This document shows, in pieces, positions 1 to 5,273 of a stretch of DNA of 6,547 nucleotides. The stretch spans positions 1 to 6,547 of the forward strand of contig CAAGLU010000347.1 in NCBI GenBank assembly GCA_900770865.1, read 5' to 3'. Positions within the stretch are counted from its first letter, which is position 1; each line of letters begins with the position of its first letter. Made by a program: the position numbers and the translations under genes. The notes beneath the pieces are model-generated. The model ran no database searches. It saw only the letters and a list, made by a program, of their open reading frames with translations, and was not told where the DNA came from. Origin of the DNA: an uncultured Atopobiaceae bacterium (GTDB lineage Bacteria; Actinomycetota; Coriobacteriia; Coriobacteriales; Atopobiaceae).

Positions 1-552
1 CACGAACTTGTTCTGCACGGTGCCTGTGGTGCAGGCGATGCTCTTGCCGGCAAGGCCGTCGATGGTCGTGATGGCGTCGCCACCCAGGGTGAGCACGCCG
101 ACGAGCGGCTGGTAGTAGCCGCGGGTGAAGTCGTAGGTCTGCTCGCGCTCCTCGTTTGAGGACATGGCCATCGTGAAGGACGTGTCGCTTGCCTGGACGG
201 ATGCGAGCGTGGCCGCGAACTCCTGCGGCTCGAAGTCGTACGTGAAGCCAAGTCGGTTGGCCATCTCGTCCGCCACGGCGATGTCGAGGCCGACGACCTT
301 CTGGGTGCCGTCGGACTGCATCTCGATGTAGCGGTAGGGCGCGAAGGCGTCGTCGCCCACGAAGGTGAGGTGCTGGCCGGAGAGGTCGGTCGAAGAGGTG
401 CTATCGGTCGAAGTGGCCGAGGTGCTGCTGGTGTCGGTGCTCGCCTGCGTGCTTCCGCAGCCCACGAGCGCGAGCGGAGCGAGTGCCGCGCCAGCTGCCA
501 TCACGCCAAGAAACGACCTGCGGTCCATTGAGTTATCAAGCTTGGTGCCCAT
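1..552 (-). CDS. Amino-acid ABC transporter substrate-binding lipoprotein (family 3), 5' part only
   Basis: N-terminal 184 residues of an extracellular solute-binding protein; the rest lies beyond the left edge. The leader has twin arginines (RRSFLG, residues 11-16), a hydrophobic stretch (17-30) and a lipobox L-V-G-C with Cys32, so the mature protein should be lipid-anchored at the membrane surface. A Ser/Thr-rich linker (about 34-57) follows. The binding domain starts near residue 61 and shows family 3 signatures: VGLDIAVADEMANRLGF (87-103), an NEEREQTYDFTRGYY block (133-147) and GKSIACTTGT (169-178). Such proteins deliver an amino acid or similar small polar ligand to a membrane permease and ATPase, which may be encoded further left. 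The start at 552 is chosen because GGGAG (561-565) lies 8 bases upstream; the in-frame ATG at 528 has no ribosome-binding site but would put the RR motif right at the N-terminus. The exact ligand is unknown. Confidence 0.93.
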   Translation of the reverse strand, partial: MGTKLDNSMDRRSFLGVMAAGAALAPLALVGCGSTQASTDTSSTSATSTDSTSSTDLSGQHLTFVGDDAFAPYRYIEMQSDGTQKVVGLDIAVADEMANRLGFTYDFEPQEFAATLASVQASDTSFTMAMSSNEEREQTYDFTRGYYQPLVGVLTLGGDAITTIDGLAGKSIACTTGTVQNKFV

Positions 553-589
553 CTGCGATTCTCCCATGTCCGTATACAAGTGCCAGACA

Positions 590-629
590 TTGTATCCCAC
601 TAAAATCCTAGTTTTTTAGTGGGATACAA
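590..629. repeat. Perfect 16-bp inverted repeat upstream of the binding-protein gene
   Basis: The left arm TTGTATCCCACTAAAA (590-605) is exactly complemented by 614-629, with an 8-base spacer (606-613). Chance is a poor explanation for 16 perfect pairs. It lies 38 bases upstream of the binding-protein start. On the minus strand the arm nearest the gene contains TACAAT (589-594), one mismatch from a -10 box, though no good -35 box sits at the right distance. As a leftward transcript it would form a long hairpin, but its A/U-rich part is at the loop end and no U-run follows the stem, so it is not a standard intrinsic terminator. It could be an operator, a 5'-leader hairpin, a terminator of unusual form or a copy of a dispersed palindromic repeat. 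The sequence cannot decide between these. Confidence 0.85.
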
Positions 630-648
630 AGTGGAAGCTTTTGTGCCA

Positions 649-678
649 GGGGGACTCAGGGCTTGAGGGGGCTGTGGG
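649..678 (+). other. Four-tract G-run with quadruplex potential
   Basis: The plus strand carries G-runs at 649-653, 659-661, 667-671 and 676-678, separated by loops of 5, 5 and 4 bases. This satisfies the common G3+N1-7 definition of a G-quadruplex motif. The neighbouring genes are transcribed leftward, so the G-rich strand is the template and the RNA would be C-rich. It sits 19 bases past the radical SAM stop codon and could slow RNA polymerase there. The motif is seen; folding and function are inference, and such motifs arise readily in GC-rich DNA. Confidence 0.45.
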
Positions 679-684
679 CGATCG

Positions 685-697
685 CGGCCGCAGGCCG
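685..697 (-). terminator. Small GC hairpin abutting the radical SAM stop codon, possible weak terminator
   Basis: The stem CGGCC (685-689) pairs with GGCCG (693-697) around a 3-base loop, directly after the TGA at 698-700. No U-tract follows in the leftward transcript, so it does not meet the definition of an intrinsic terminator. Together with the G-rich tract and the long palindrome further along, it may help end transcription of the operon. It may equally be only a 3'-end protective hairpin, or GC-rich coincidence. Confidence 0.25.
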
Positions 698-2224
698 TCA
701 GGCCGGCATGAGGCTTCGCGCCCAGCGCAGCGTTCCCGCGATGGTTCCAGCCGCCCAGCCCAGGCAGGAGACGAAATCGGCGAGGAGGGAGTGACGCCCG
801 GCTGGCGTGTGGTCGGCGTTCTCGACCACGCTGGGCTGTGCGCACCCGGCGCTGTCCGCGTACTTCCACGCAGTGCGTTTGAGCTGGTAATAAGGCGTTG
901 CTGGCACGTGGTCGGCGACCCAGTACCCCAGGGGCACGCCGATGCTCGTGACAATGGCGAGGTAGACCCTGCGCAGTCCGTATTCGGGACCAAACTTGCG
1001 CCAGATCCGCATGGCGCTGGGAAGGTCGTAGAAGTCATCGCAGGCGTGCCAGAAGAGCTGCTGCAGCTCCCAGGGGGACTCGTGCATTGCCTGGAAGGTG
1101 ACGTTGGTCATGTCGAATCGTGTCCAGTCGTCGGTGAGGAGCCTGCCCTCCTTCACCATGCCGTCATACACCGGGGTCCCGGGGAACGGAGTGAGAATCG
1201 CGGGCTGGATCTGGTAGGCGCCAACCGATTTCGCGAACGCGCAAGTTGCCCGGATGTCCTGCGGCGTGTCGGAGTCGAGACCAAGCACGACGCTTGCAAT
1301 CACGCGAATCCCGTGGTCCCAGCATGCGGCGCAGGCGCGCTTTATGTCCTCGATTGACTGGTGCTTGTTCACCTCGTCGAGAGACGCCTGGTTGAGCGAC
1401 TCGATCCCCATGAGCACCCGCGTGAGGTGCGCCTTGGCGAGAAGGTCGAGAAGTTCCGGGTCTCGGGCAAGGTCCGTGCGGCCAAAGAAGAACGTCTCCT
1501 TGAACTGCAGGTTCTCGGCGATGATGCGGCGGCAGATCTCCTTGGCGCGCTCCTTGTCGGCCGTGAAGTTGTCGTCCTCGAAGTTCATGTACTCGAAGCC
1601 GGCCGCGTGCGCCTCGCGAATCTCCTCGATAACGGAGTCGACGGAGCGCTCGCGGTACGGTGCGAACATGCGGCTCGTGGTGCAGAAGCTGCAGCGGTAG
1701 GGGCAGCCGCGTGAAGTCATGATGTTCGCGCAGCGAACGGGCGTCTTGAGGATGGAGTAGTCCGGGAAGGGGATGGAGTCGAGGTTGCAGATGGGCTTCG
1801 CATTCACGATCTTGTCGGTGGTGCGACCCTCGACGCAGTCGAGAATGACGCTTTCCGCCTCGCCGCAGATCACCTGGTCCGCATGGGTGGCGGCCTCCTC
1901 GGGCAGGGCCGAGGCGTGCATGCCGCCGATGATCACGCGCGCGTGGCCCTTCTCGTGGAAGAGGTCTGCCAGCTCGTAGGCGCGCGGTGCGACGGTCGTC
2001 ATGGTGTAGAGGCAGAGGACGTCCGTCTCGCGCAGGAGTCTCTCGTACCTTACCGGACCCTCCAGTTCCTCGTAGACCTCGACGTGATGTCCCGCCTGCC
2101 GGAGCATCCCGCCAAGGATGAGCGGCCCGGTGATTGCGTTCGAGGTCCCGTAGAGGCGCCCTCCCAGTCTGTAGATGGGATTGCGCTTGATGAAGACCGT
2201 TGGCACTATGAAGGTGATGTTCAT
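698..2224 (-). CDS. B12-binding domain-containing radical SAM protein
   Basis: A 508-residue cytoplasmic or membrane-associated enzyme of the cobalamin-dependent radical SAM group. Residues 1 to about 140 form a B12-binding-type Rossmann domain, with GPLILGGMLRQAGHHVEVYE (33-52) and the family signature GGMHASALPEE...DQVICGEAE (100-124). The radical SAM core follows: SRGCPYRCSFC supplies the cluster cysteines C174, C178 and C181, then come MGIESLNQASLDEVNK (272-287) and TPFPGTPVYD (345-354). The C-terminal region (about 380-508) has hydrophobic segments at roughly 417-440 and 480-500 and matches no domain I can name. Members methylate unactivated carbons or catalyse ring-forming and other radical reactions in lipids, pigments, cofactors and natural products; the substrate here is unknown. 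The start at 2224 has GAGGTG and GGGAG just upstream; an in-frame ATG at 2317 would add 31 low-complexity residues and lacks support. It lies 148 bases behind the MBL gene on the same strand, so it may be the last gene of the ArsR operon. Confidence 0.93.
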   Translation of the reverse strand: MNITFIVPTVFIKRNPIYRLGGRLYGTSNAITGPLILGGMLRQAGHHVEVYEELEGPVRYERLLRETDVLCLYTMTTVAPRAYELADLFHEKGHARVIIGGMHASALPEEAATHADQVICGEAESVILDCVEGRTTDKIVNAKPICNLDSIPFPDYSILKTPVRCANIMTSRGCPYRCSFCTTSRMFAPYRERSVDSVIEEIREAHAAGFEYMNFEDDNFTADKERAKEICRRIIAENLQFKETFFFGRTDLARDPELLDLLAKAHLTRVLMGIESLNQASLDEVNKHQSIEDIKRACAACWDHGIRVIASVVLGLDSDTPQDIRATCAFAKSVGAYQIQPAILTPFPGTPVYDGMVKEGRLLTDDWTRFDMTNVTFQAMHESPWELQQLFWHACDDFYDLPSAMRIWRKFGPEYGLRRVYLAIVTSIGVPLGYWVADHVPATPYYQLKRTAWKYADSAGCAQPSVVENADHTPAGRHSLLADFVSCLGWAAGTIAGTLRWARSLMPA

Positions 2225-2372
2225 GTGGCTCCCTCCCTCACCTCTTTTCTCCGAAGTGGGGGAGGGTAGTCGAGCATGTTTGGCCACAAGTGTGGAATGA
2301 GATGGCGCTGCTCGCATGGTGGCGCCTGGCGCCCTTCGGCGCGGTTTGTGCCGGCGCCCTCGCTAGCGTGCG
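2225..2372. other. Spacer between MBL and radical SAM genes: hairpins, no clear promoter
   Basis: This 148-base gap holds the radical SAM ribosome-binding region (2229-2240) and several small dyads. CTAGCG (2363-2368) pairs with CGCTAG (2371-2376) over the MBL stop codon. GGCGCC occurs three times (2321-2326, 2328-2333, 2353-2358). CCACA (2284-2288) pairs with TGTGG (2291-2295). I see no convincing -35/-10 pair on the minus strand and no U-tract terminator, so read-through from the upstream genes is the simpler reading. The structure could lower expression of the last gene or process the message. All of this is inference from base pairing by eye. Confidence 0.4.
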
Positions 2373-3227
2373 CTAGAAGGAGAGCACCGCACCGCCTTTG
2401 AGCGCCGGGTTGGGGTCGTGCGCCGCGAGTACGCCTGCGCAGTTGTCGCGCCCGCGCTGGTCGCGGACCCACGCGAGGCTATGACGCATCTTCTCCGCGT
2501 CGACGAGCGGGCCGGGAAGGCGCAGCTCGTCCCAGGAGGCTGCGTTGTAGCCGGTGTCACCGGCGAGCAGCGCAAAGCGCCCGCTTGCTGGATTGCGAAC
2601 GATAACGGCGAGAGACCCCGCCGTGTGGCCTGGCGTGAACACGAGCTCCACCGTTCCGTCGCCAAAGAGGTCGCAGCCCCTCCCAAACGGGGTGCCCTCC
2701 ATCGGCGAGAAGCTCACCGCCTCTAGCGAGACGCCCTTCCAGAACGCCGGTCGATAGCGCACGTCGCGCCTCCCCGCAGCCTCGATCTCCTCGGCAGAGG
2801 CGAGCACGCGTGGAGCCCCGTCAAGGTCCACGAGACCGCTCGCATGGTCGCAGTCCATGTGCGTGAGAATCACCGCGTCAAGCTGCTGTGGGGTGAGCCC
2901 CAGGCGCTTTAGCTGCGGACCCATGCCCTCACCGGGCGCAACGACGGGTTCCGACGCAAACCAGAGCGAGAATCCCATGTGGCTCAGGGCGTGCTCGACG
3001 CACTGCTCGCTCCAGCCGGTGTCTACCAGCACGCGGTGACCGCCCACCTCGACGAGAAACGCCTTCACGGGTACCTCGATGCGCGAGGACCGACGCTGGA
3101 AGAGGCCGGTATAGGCGAAGGACATCCGGCGGCTCGCGCGGTTGGGGACGGCTGGCGAGACGAGTGTGGAGCCGGTCTGGATGACGGTCACGCGCGCCTC
3201 TGTGGCATTTGCGCTCACTTTGCCCAT
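2373..3227 (-). CDS. MBL-fold metallo-hydrolase, quorum-lactonase-like
   Basis: A 284-residue metallo-beta-lactamase-fold protein without a signal peptide, so probably cytoplasmic. The conserved metal-site motif reads THMDCDHASG: H123, D125, D127 and H128, where the second position of the usual HxHxDH is Asp instead of His. Further ligands are H201 (TPGHTAGS), D224 (LAGDTGY) and H270 (AAHDP). An early VDTGW (68-72) and the LTPQQLDAVILTH strand complete the fold. The order and length resemble the N-acyl-homoserine-lactonase-like branch of hydrolases, but family members act on many esters, lactones and thioesters, and lactonase activity should not be assumed. The start at 3227 lies within the last codons of the nitroreductase gene (13-bp overlap), with GGGGAG (3239-3244) upstream, so translation is probably coupled. 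The frame stays open far upstream of the start, antisense-like and Arg/Ala-rich, which is a GC-rich artefact and not an N-terminal domain. Confidence 0.92.
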   Translation of the reverse strand: MGKVSANATEARVTVIQTGSTLVSPAVPNRASRRMSFAYTGLFQRRSSRIEVPVKAFLVEVGGHRVLVDTGWSEQCVEHALSHMGFSLWFASEPVVAPGEGMGPQLKRLGLTPQQLDAVILTHMDCDHASGLVDLDGAPRVLASAEEIEAAGRRDVRYRPAFWKGVSLEAVSFSPMEGTPFGRGCDLFGDGTVELVFTPGHTAGSLAVIVRNPASGRFALLAGDTGYNAASWDELRLPGPLVDAEKMRHSLAWVRDQRGRDNCAGVLAAHDPNPALKGGAVLSF

Positions 3228-3904
3228 GAGAAGCTGCTCTCCCCGGCGCCCACCTCGAAGTGATAGCGAACAATGCCCAGGTCGACCTTGCTGTATGCGC
3301 CGCCCTTGTTCTCGATGCGCACCGTGGGCAGGCCTTTCGCATCGGTGCCGCCGGTGAGCGTGATGAGGAAGCTCTGCTGGTTCATTGCCGTGGGGGCGAG
3401 AAGTGCGTACTGGACGCCGTGCGTGAACCACTCCGGGGAGGTTGCGCTGGCGTTGCTCACGTCGCTTGCCGCCTTGTTCTTGTGGACAACGCCCTTCGTG
3501 GCACCGTGTCCGAGCGCCACTACGAGCACCATTTGGTCGCCCTTCTTGAGGTGTGCCCTCACGTAGCGACGCTTGAAGGTCATGGCGACCCAGCAGGTGG
3601 AGAGCCCAAGCTCCTGTGCGCGCAGCGCCACATGCTCGCCCCAGTAGCCACCCCGCTCGTCGAGGTCGGGTGCCGGAGAGCCGGCAATCACCAGGTAGTT
3701 CCGCACCCCACTGAACTTCCCGTAGTGTGCCATCGCGCTGTCGAAGGCCTCGGGCTCGTCCCACACGAGCTTCATGTGCAGGTTGCCACGGCTGTTGCAG
3801 CTGTCCACCTCCTGCTCGAGGAGAGCGCGTGTCTCGGCAGAGATGAGCTCTTCGGTGTACTGGCGGACGGAATGGCGGGACTCGATTGCGGTATTGATGT
3901 CCAT
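3215..3904 (-). CDS. Nitroreductase-family flavoprotein (TM1586-like)
   Basis: A 229-residue soluble protein of the nitroreductase fold, which binds FMN and typically transfers electrons from NAD(P)H to nitro, quinone or other electron-poor compounds. The N-terminal SRHSVRQY (residues 9-16) is the phosphate-binding flavin motif. YWGEHVALRAQELGLSTCWVAMTFKR (87-112) is the central helix and strand that pack on the flavin, and APTAMNQQSF (170-179) is the second flavin-contacting motif. The gapped architecture, with two half-repeats and a short N-terminal half, resembles the TM1586 subgroup of putative nitroreductases, and the length fits. The start at 3904 has AGGAG (3912-3916) seven bases upstream. 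It follows the ArsR gene by 30 bases and overlaps the MBL gene, so it is the middle of a tight operon. The natural substrate is unknown; a drug- or xenobiotic-reducing role is possible but not shown. Confidence 0.92.
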   Translation of the reverse strand: MDINTAIESRHSVRQYTEELISAETRALLEQEVDSCNSRGNLHMKLVWDEPEAFDSAMAHYGKFSGVRNYLVIAGSPAPDLDERGGYWGEHVALRAQELGLSTCWVAMTFKRRYVRAHLKKGDQMVLVVALGHGATKGVVHKNKAASDVSNASATSPEWFTHGVQYALLAPTAMNQQSFLITLTGGTDAKGLPTVRIENKGGAYSKVDLGIVRYHFEVGAGESSFSWAK

Positions 3905-3934
3905 CGCTTTGCTCCTGTCTGGTTGTTCCTGTTG

Positions 3935-4342
3935 CTACCCGTTGGATTTGCGCTGCTCGGCCACGCGCCGGACGCGCAGGACCGTGGTGCGCACGGAATC
4001 GGAGAACTGCCACAGCGACTGCCATGCGGGAGAGGACTCGTCGAGGCGGTAGAAGTTCATCGTCCCGTGCTTGCGCATGGTCACCGCCCCGGCGTCCTTG
4101 AGCACCTTGAGGTGGTGCGAGACGGCCGGCCGTGACAGGTTGGTGAGCTTGGTTATCTCGCCCACCCGAAGTCCCTCCTCATCCGAGTTGAGAAGTGCGA
4201 GGACGATGGCCTGGCGCGTCTCGTCCCCGAGTGCCGCCATGAGGGGCCCGCATTTCCCGAAATGCTCAGCAAGCTCCTGACGGGCATTCGCACACAGCTT
4301 TTCGCGGGTTTCCTCTGTCATGGCGTGCGTCTCCTGCGACAT
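3935..4342 (-). CDS. ArsR/SmtB-family transcriptional regulator
   Basis: A 135-residue winged-helix repressor. The helix-turn-helix region runs from about 59 to 87 (RVGEITKLTNLSRPAVSHHLKVLKDAGAV), followed by the beta-wing MRKHGTMNFYRL (89-100) and a C-terminal dimerisation helix (about 105-130). Upstream, GPLMAALGDETRQAIVLALL (32-51) is the typical first ArsR helix pair. The classical ELCVCDL metal-binding box is absent; the only cysteines, C17 and C31, lie in the N-terminal extension and could be a redox or metal sensing pair. Start choice: 4342 has GGAG (4348-4351) five bases upstream; 4321 is a real alternative, with AGGAG nine bases upstream (128 residues); 4378 has no ribosome-binding site and overlaps the candidate operator. 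As first gene of the operon it probably represses itself, the nitroreductase and the MBL hydrolase until an unidentified signal releases it. Confidence 0.93.
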   Translation of the reverse strand: MSQETHAMTEETREKLCANARQELAEHFGKCGPLMAALGDETRQAIVLALLNSDEEGLRVGEITKLTNLSRPAVSHHLKVLKDAGAVTMRKHGTMNFYRLDESSPAWQSLWQFSDSVRTTVLRVRRVAEQRKSNG

Positions 4343-4372
4343 GTCTTCTCCGTTCCTTGGTTTAAACAATGG

Positions 4373-4406
4373 AACCATTAGTGGTTTTTACTGTCAGCAT
4401 TGGGAA
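4373..4406 (-). promoter_or_regulatory. Candidate promoter and ArsR operator for the operon
   Basis: An imperfect 14-bp palindrome (4373-4386) has perfect 5-bp arms, AACCA and TGGTT. It overlaps a possible minus-strand -10 box ACTAAT (4377-4382), which has a weak -35 box TTCCCA (4401-4406) at 18 bases. The resulting transcript would start roughly 30 bases ahead of the ArsR start codon. A perfect 8-bp palindrome GTTTAAAC (4360-4367) and a further GGTT half-site (4359-4362) lie beside it. An operator over the -10 box is the usual arrangement for ArsR autorepression, but both promoter boxes are weak matches and the assignment is inference. Confidence 0.4.
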
Positions 4407-4547
4407 AGAAATGCGAGACGAATGCTGCTGCGATGAACAGAGCTTCCACAGATGCGCGGCGAAAGGGACTGTGGTGCCATCCAGAGCGTGGACCACAAGG
4501 CTAACCTAAAGCAAAGAGAAAAACAAGAACAAACGTTCGCCTATGAT
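4407..4547. other. A/T-richer divergent intergenic stretch, no gene seen
   Basis: This is the middle of the 285-base divergent gap between the ArsR and antitoxin start codons. I find no credible open frame, tRNA-like cloverleaf or terminator. One dyad, CCACAG (4446-4451) with CTGTGG (4469-4474), has a 17-base spacer and may be chance. From about 4500 the plus strand is strongly A-rich, unlike the flanking genes, and could act as an upstream promoter element for the toxin-antitoxin genes. Confidence 0.4.
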
Positions 4548-4573
4548 TTGCAACCACCTACCGACGCTATGAT
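4547..4573 (+). promoter_or_regulatory. Candidate promoter of the toxin-antitoxin pair
   Basis: TATGAT (4568-4573) is a five-of-six match to the -10 consensus. The best -35 candidate is TTTGCA (4547-4552) at 15 bases, or TTGCAA (4548-4553) at 14 bases, both shorter than ideal. An A-rich tract lies upstream (about 4505-4535). The predicted RNA start, near 4580, falls inside the palindrome at 4573-4590, which supports the pairing of promoter and operator. This is a by-eye assignment. Confidence 0.45.
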
Positions 4574-4590
4574 GACCAATATGTTGGTCA
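4573..4590. promoter_or_regulatory. Palindromic operator of the antitoxin gene
   Basis: TGACCAA (4573-4579) and TTGGTCA (4584-4590) are perfect 7-bp arms around the spacer TATG. The site touches the -10 box and ends 37 bases before the antitoxin start codon. Phd/YefM antitoxins commonly bind such short palindromes as dimers and, with their toxin, repress their own promoter. Binding here is inferred from the position and symmetry. Confidence 0.65.
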
Positions 4591-4627
4591 AATTGCATAC
4601 TTATCTTGCGGCGAGGAAGGAGGACCC

Positions 4628-4927
4628 ATGACATATCTTGAAGTTGATCTTGACCGGTTACACCACATAGGTCTTGCCGAGGCCAAGTCTGGACTCAGCA
4701 GAATTGTTGCGAGTGCAGAGTCCGCGGGGGAATCTGTTGTAATCGAACGTTACGGTAGGCCTGCAGCTCTTGTGGTCCCCTTTCCTCGCCCCGCTTCGGG
4801 CGGCATGCGGGCGCGGGGAGCCCTGAGGGACTATGTCGACCCGGACAAGCAGCAGCTGGAGAGCGGTGCTTTTGCTCGGGCAATGGAGGTGAAGCATGCC
4901 GGAGAAGCCAATACTCCTAGATGCTAA
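4628..4927 (+). CDS. Phd/YefM-family antitoxin
   Basis: A 99-residue antitoxin. Residues 14-52 hold the N-terminal DNA-binding and dimerisation domain of the Phd/YefM group: IGLAEAKSGLSRIV is the signature helix, followed by ESVVIERYGRPAALVVPF, in which the I-x-R/K-x-G-x-P-x-A-x-L-V pattern is typical. The remaining part (about 60-99, with RARGALRDYVDPDKQQLESGAF) is charged and probably folds on the toxin to neutralise it. The ribosome-binding site AAGGAGG (4617-4623) is strong, four bases ahead of the ATG, fitting the need for antitoxin excess. The stop codon lies inside the toxin gene (32-bp overlap), so the two are translationally coupled. Pairing of a Phd-type antitoxin with a PIN toxin is a known combination. 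Confidence 0.9.
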   Translation: MTYLEVDLDRLHHIGLAEAKSGLSRIVASAESAGESVVIERYGRPAALVVPFPRPASGGMRARGALRDYVDPDKQQLESGAFARAMEVKHAGEANTPRC

Positions 4928-5273
4928 CGCAGCGCTTCGTTATCTCCTTGAGGACAATGACGACCAGGCTGAGGAAGTCTGCCGAGCAGTTGCTTCGGGC
5001 GCAGAGGTCACACTGGAGGTCCTTGCGGAATGCGTCTACGCGCTCTCCGGCGTCTACCAGGTGCCCAGATCTCGTGTGGCAGAAAGCCTTGGCCTTCTCC
5101 TCGATGACGTTACATGCCAGCGCAGGGGCATTGCTCTTGCCGCACTGGGCCTGTACTCAGGGAGTAGCTTTGACTTTATGGATTGCGTTCTCGTTGCTGA
5201 GCATGCCGAGCTGGGACGTGACGTCTTGACGTTCGACAAGGGGCTTCTCAGCCTGCTTGACAAGGTCGAGTAG
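4896..5273 (+). CDS. PIN-domain toxin, VapC-like ribonuclease
   Basis: A 125-residue PIN-domain protein, the usual length for single-domain toxins of this kind. The acidic residues expected for the Mg2+ site are present: D9 in LLDANAALRYLL, E45 in EVLAECVYAL, D93 and D96 in SFDFMDCVLVAEH, and D114 in VLTFDKGLL. The site therefore looks intact and the enzyme is probably active as an endoribonuclease on tRNA or other RNA when freed from the antitoxin; the target cannot be read from sequence. GGAGG (4885-4889), six bases before the ATG, lies within the antitoxin gene. The last residues after GLLSLLDKVE end cleanly, with no sign of truncation. The gene converges on the peptidase gene to the right, 95 bases away. 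Confidence 0.9.
   Translation: MPEKPILLDANAALRYLLEDNDDQAEEVCRAVASGAEVTLEVLAECVYALSGVYQVPRSRVAESLGLLLDDVTCQRRGIALAALGLYSGSSFDFMDCVLVAEHAELGRDVLTFDKGLLSLLDKVE

Noticed and set aside
365..628. Small plus-strand open frame ending in the 590-629 palindrome
   Set aside because: Most of it is antisense to the binding-protein leader. It has no domain or ribosome-binding site, and its end is just translated palindrome.
590..629. Intrinsic terminator call for the 16-bp inverted repeat
   Set aside because: The stem base is not GC-rich and no T-run follows on either strand; it is kept as an unexplained inverted repeat.
641..1357. 238-codon plus-strand open frame opposite the radical SAM gene
   Set aside because: It lies wholly antisense to a strongly supported enzyme, has no recognisable domain or ribosome-binding site, and is the expected by-product of GC-rich codon use.
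2225..2317. Upstream start at 2317 for the radical SAM protein
   Set aside because: The added 31 residues are not family-like and run through the real ribosome-binding site at 2229-2240; the ATG at 2224 begins exactly at the B12-binding domain.
3228..4025. Long N-terminal extension of the MBL frame, which would give a 550-residue protein
   Set aside because: The extension overlaps the whole nitroreductase gene in another frame and is Arg/Ala-rich and low-complexity. The MBL fold begins after the ATG at 3227, which has a ribosome-binding site.
3260..4135. 291-codon plus-strand open frame opposite the nitroreductase and ArsR genes
   Set aside because: It spans two genes and their gap in antisense and its translation resembles no protein family. 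It is an open-frame artefact of high GC.
4407..4547. Possible small RNA or tRNA in the divergent gap
   Set aside because: No cloverleaf, no strong hairpin followed by a T-run, and only one 6-bp dyad; nothing supports an RNA gene.
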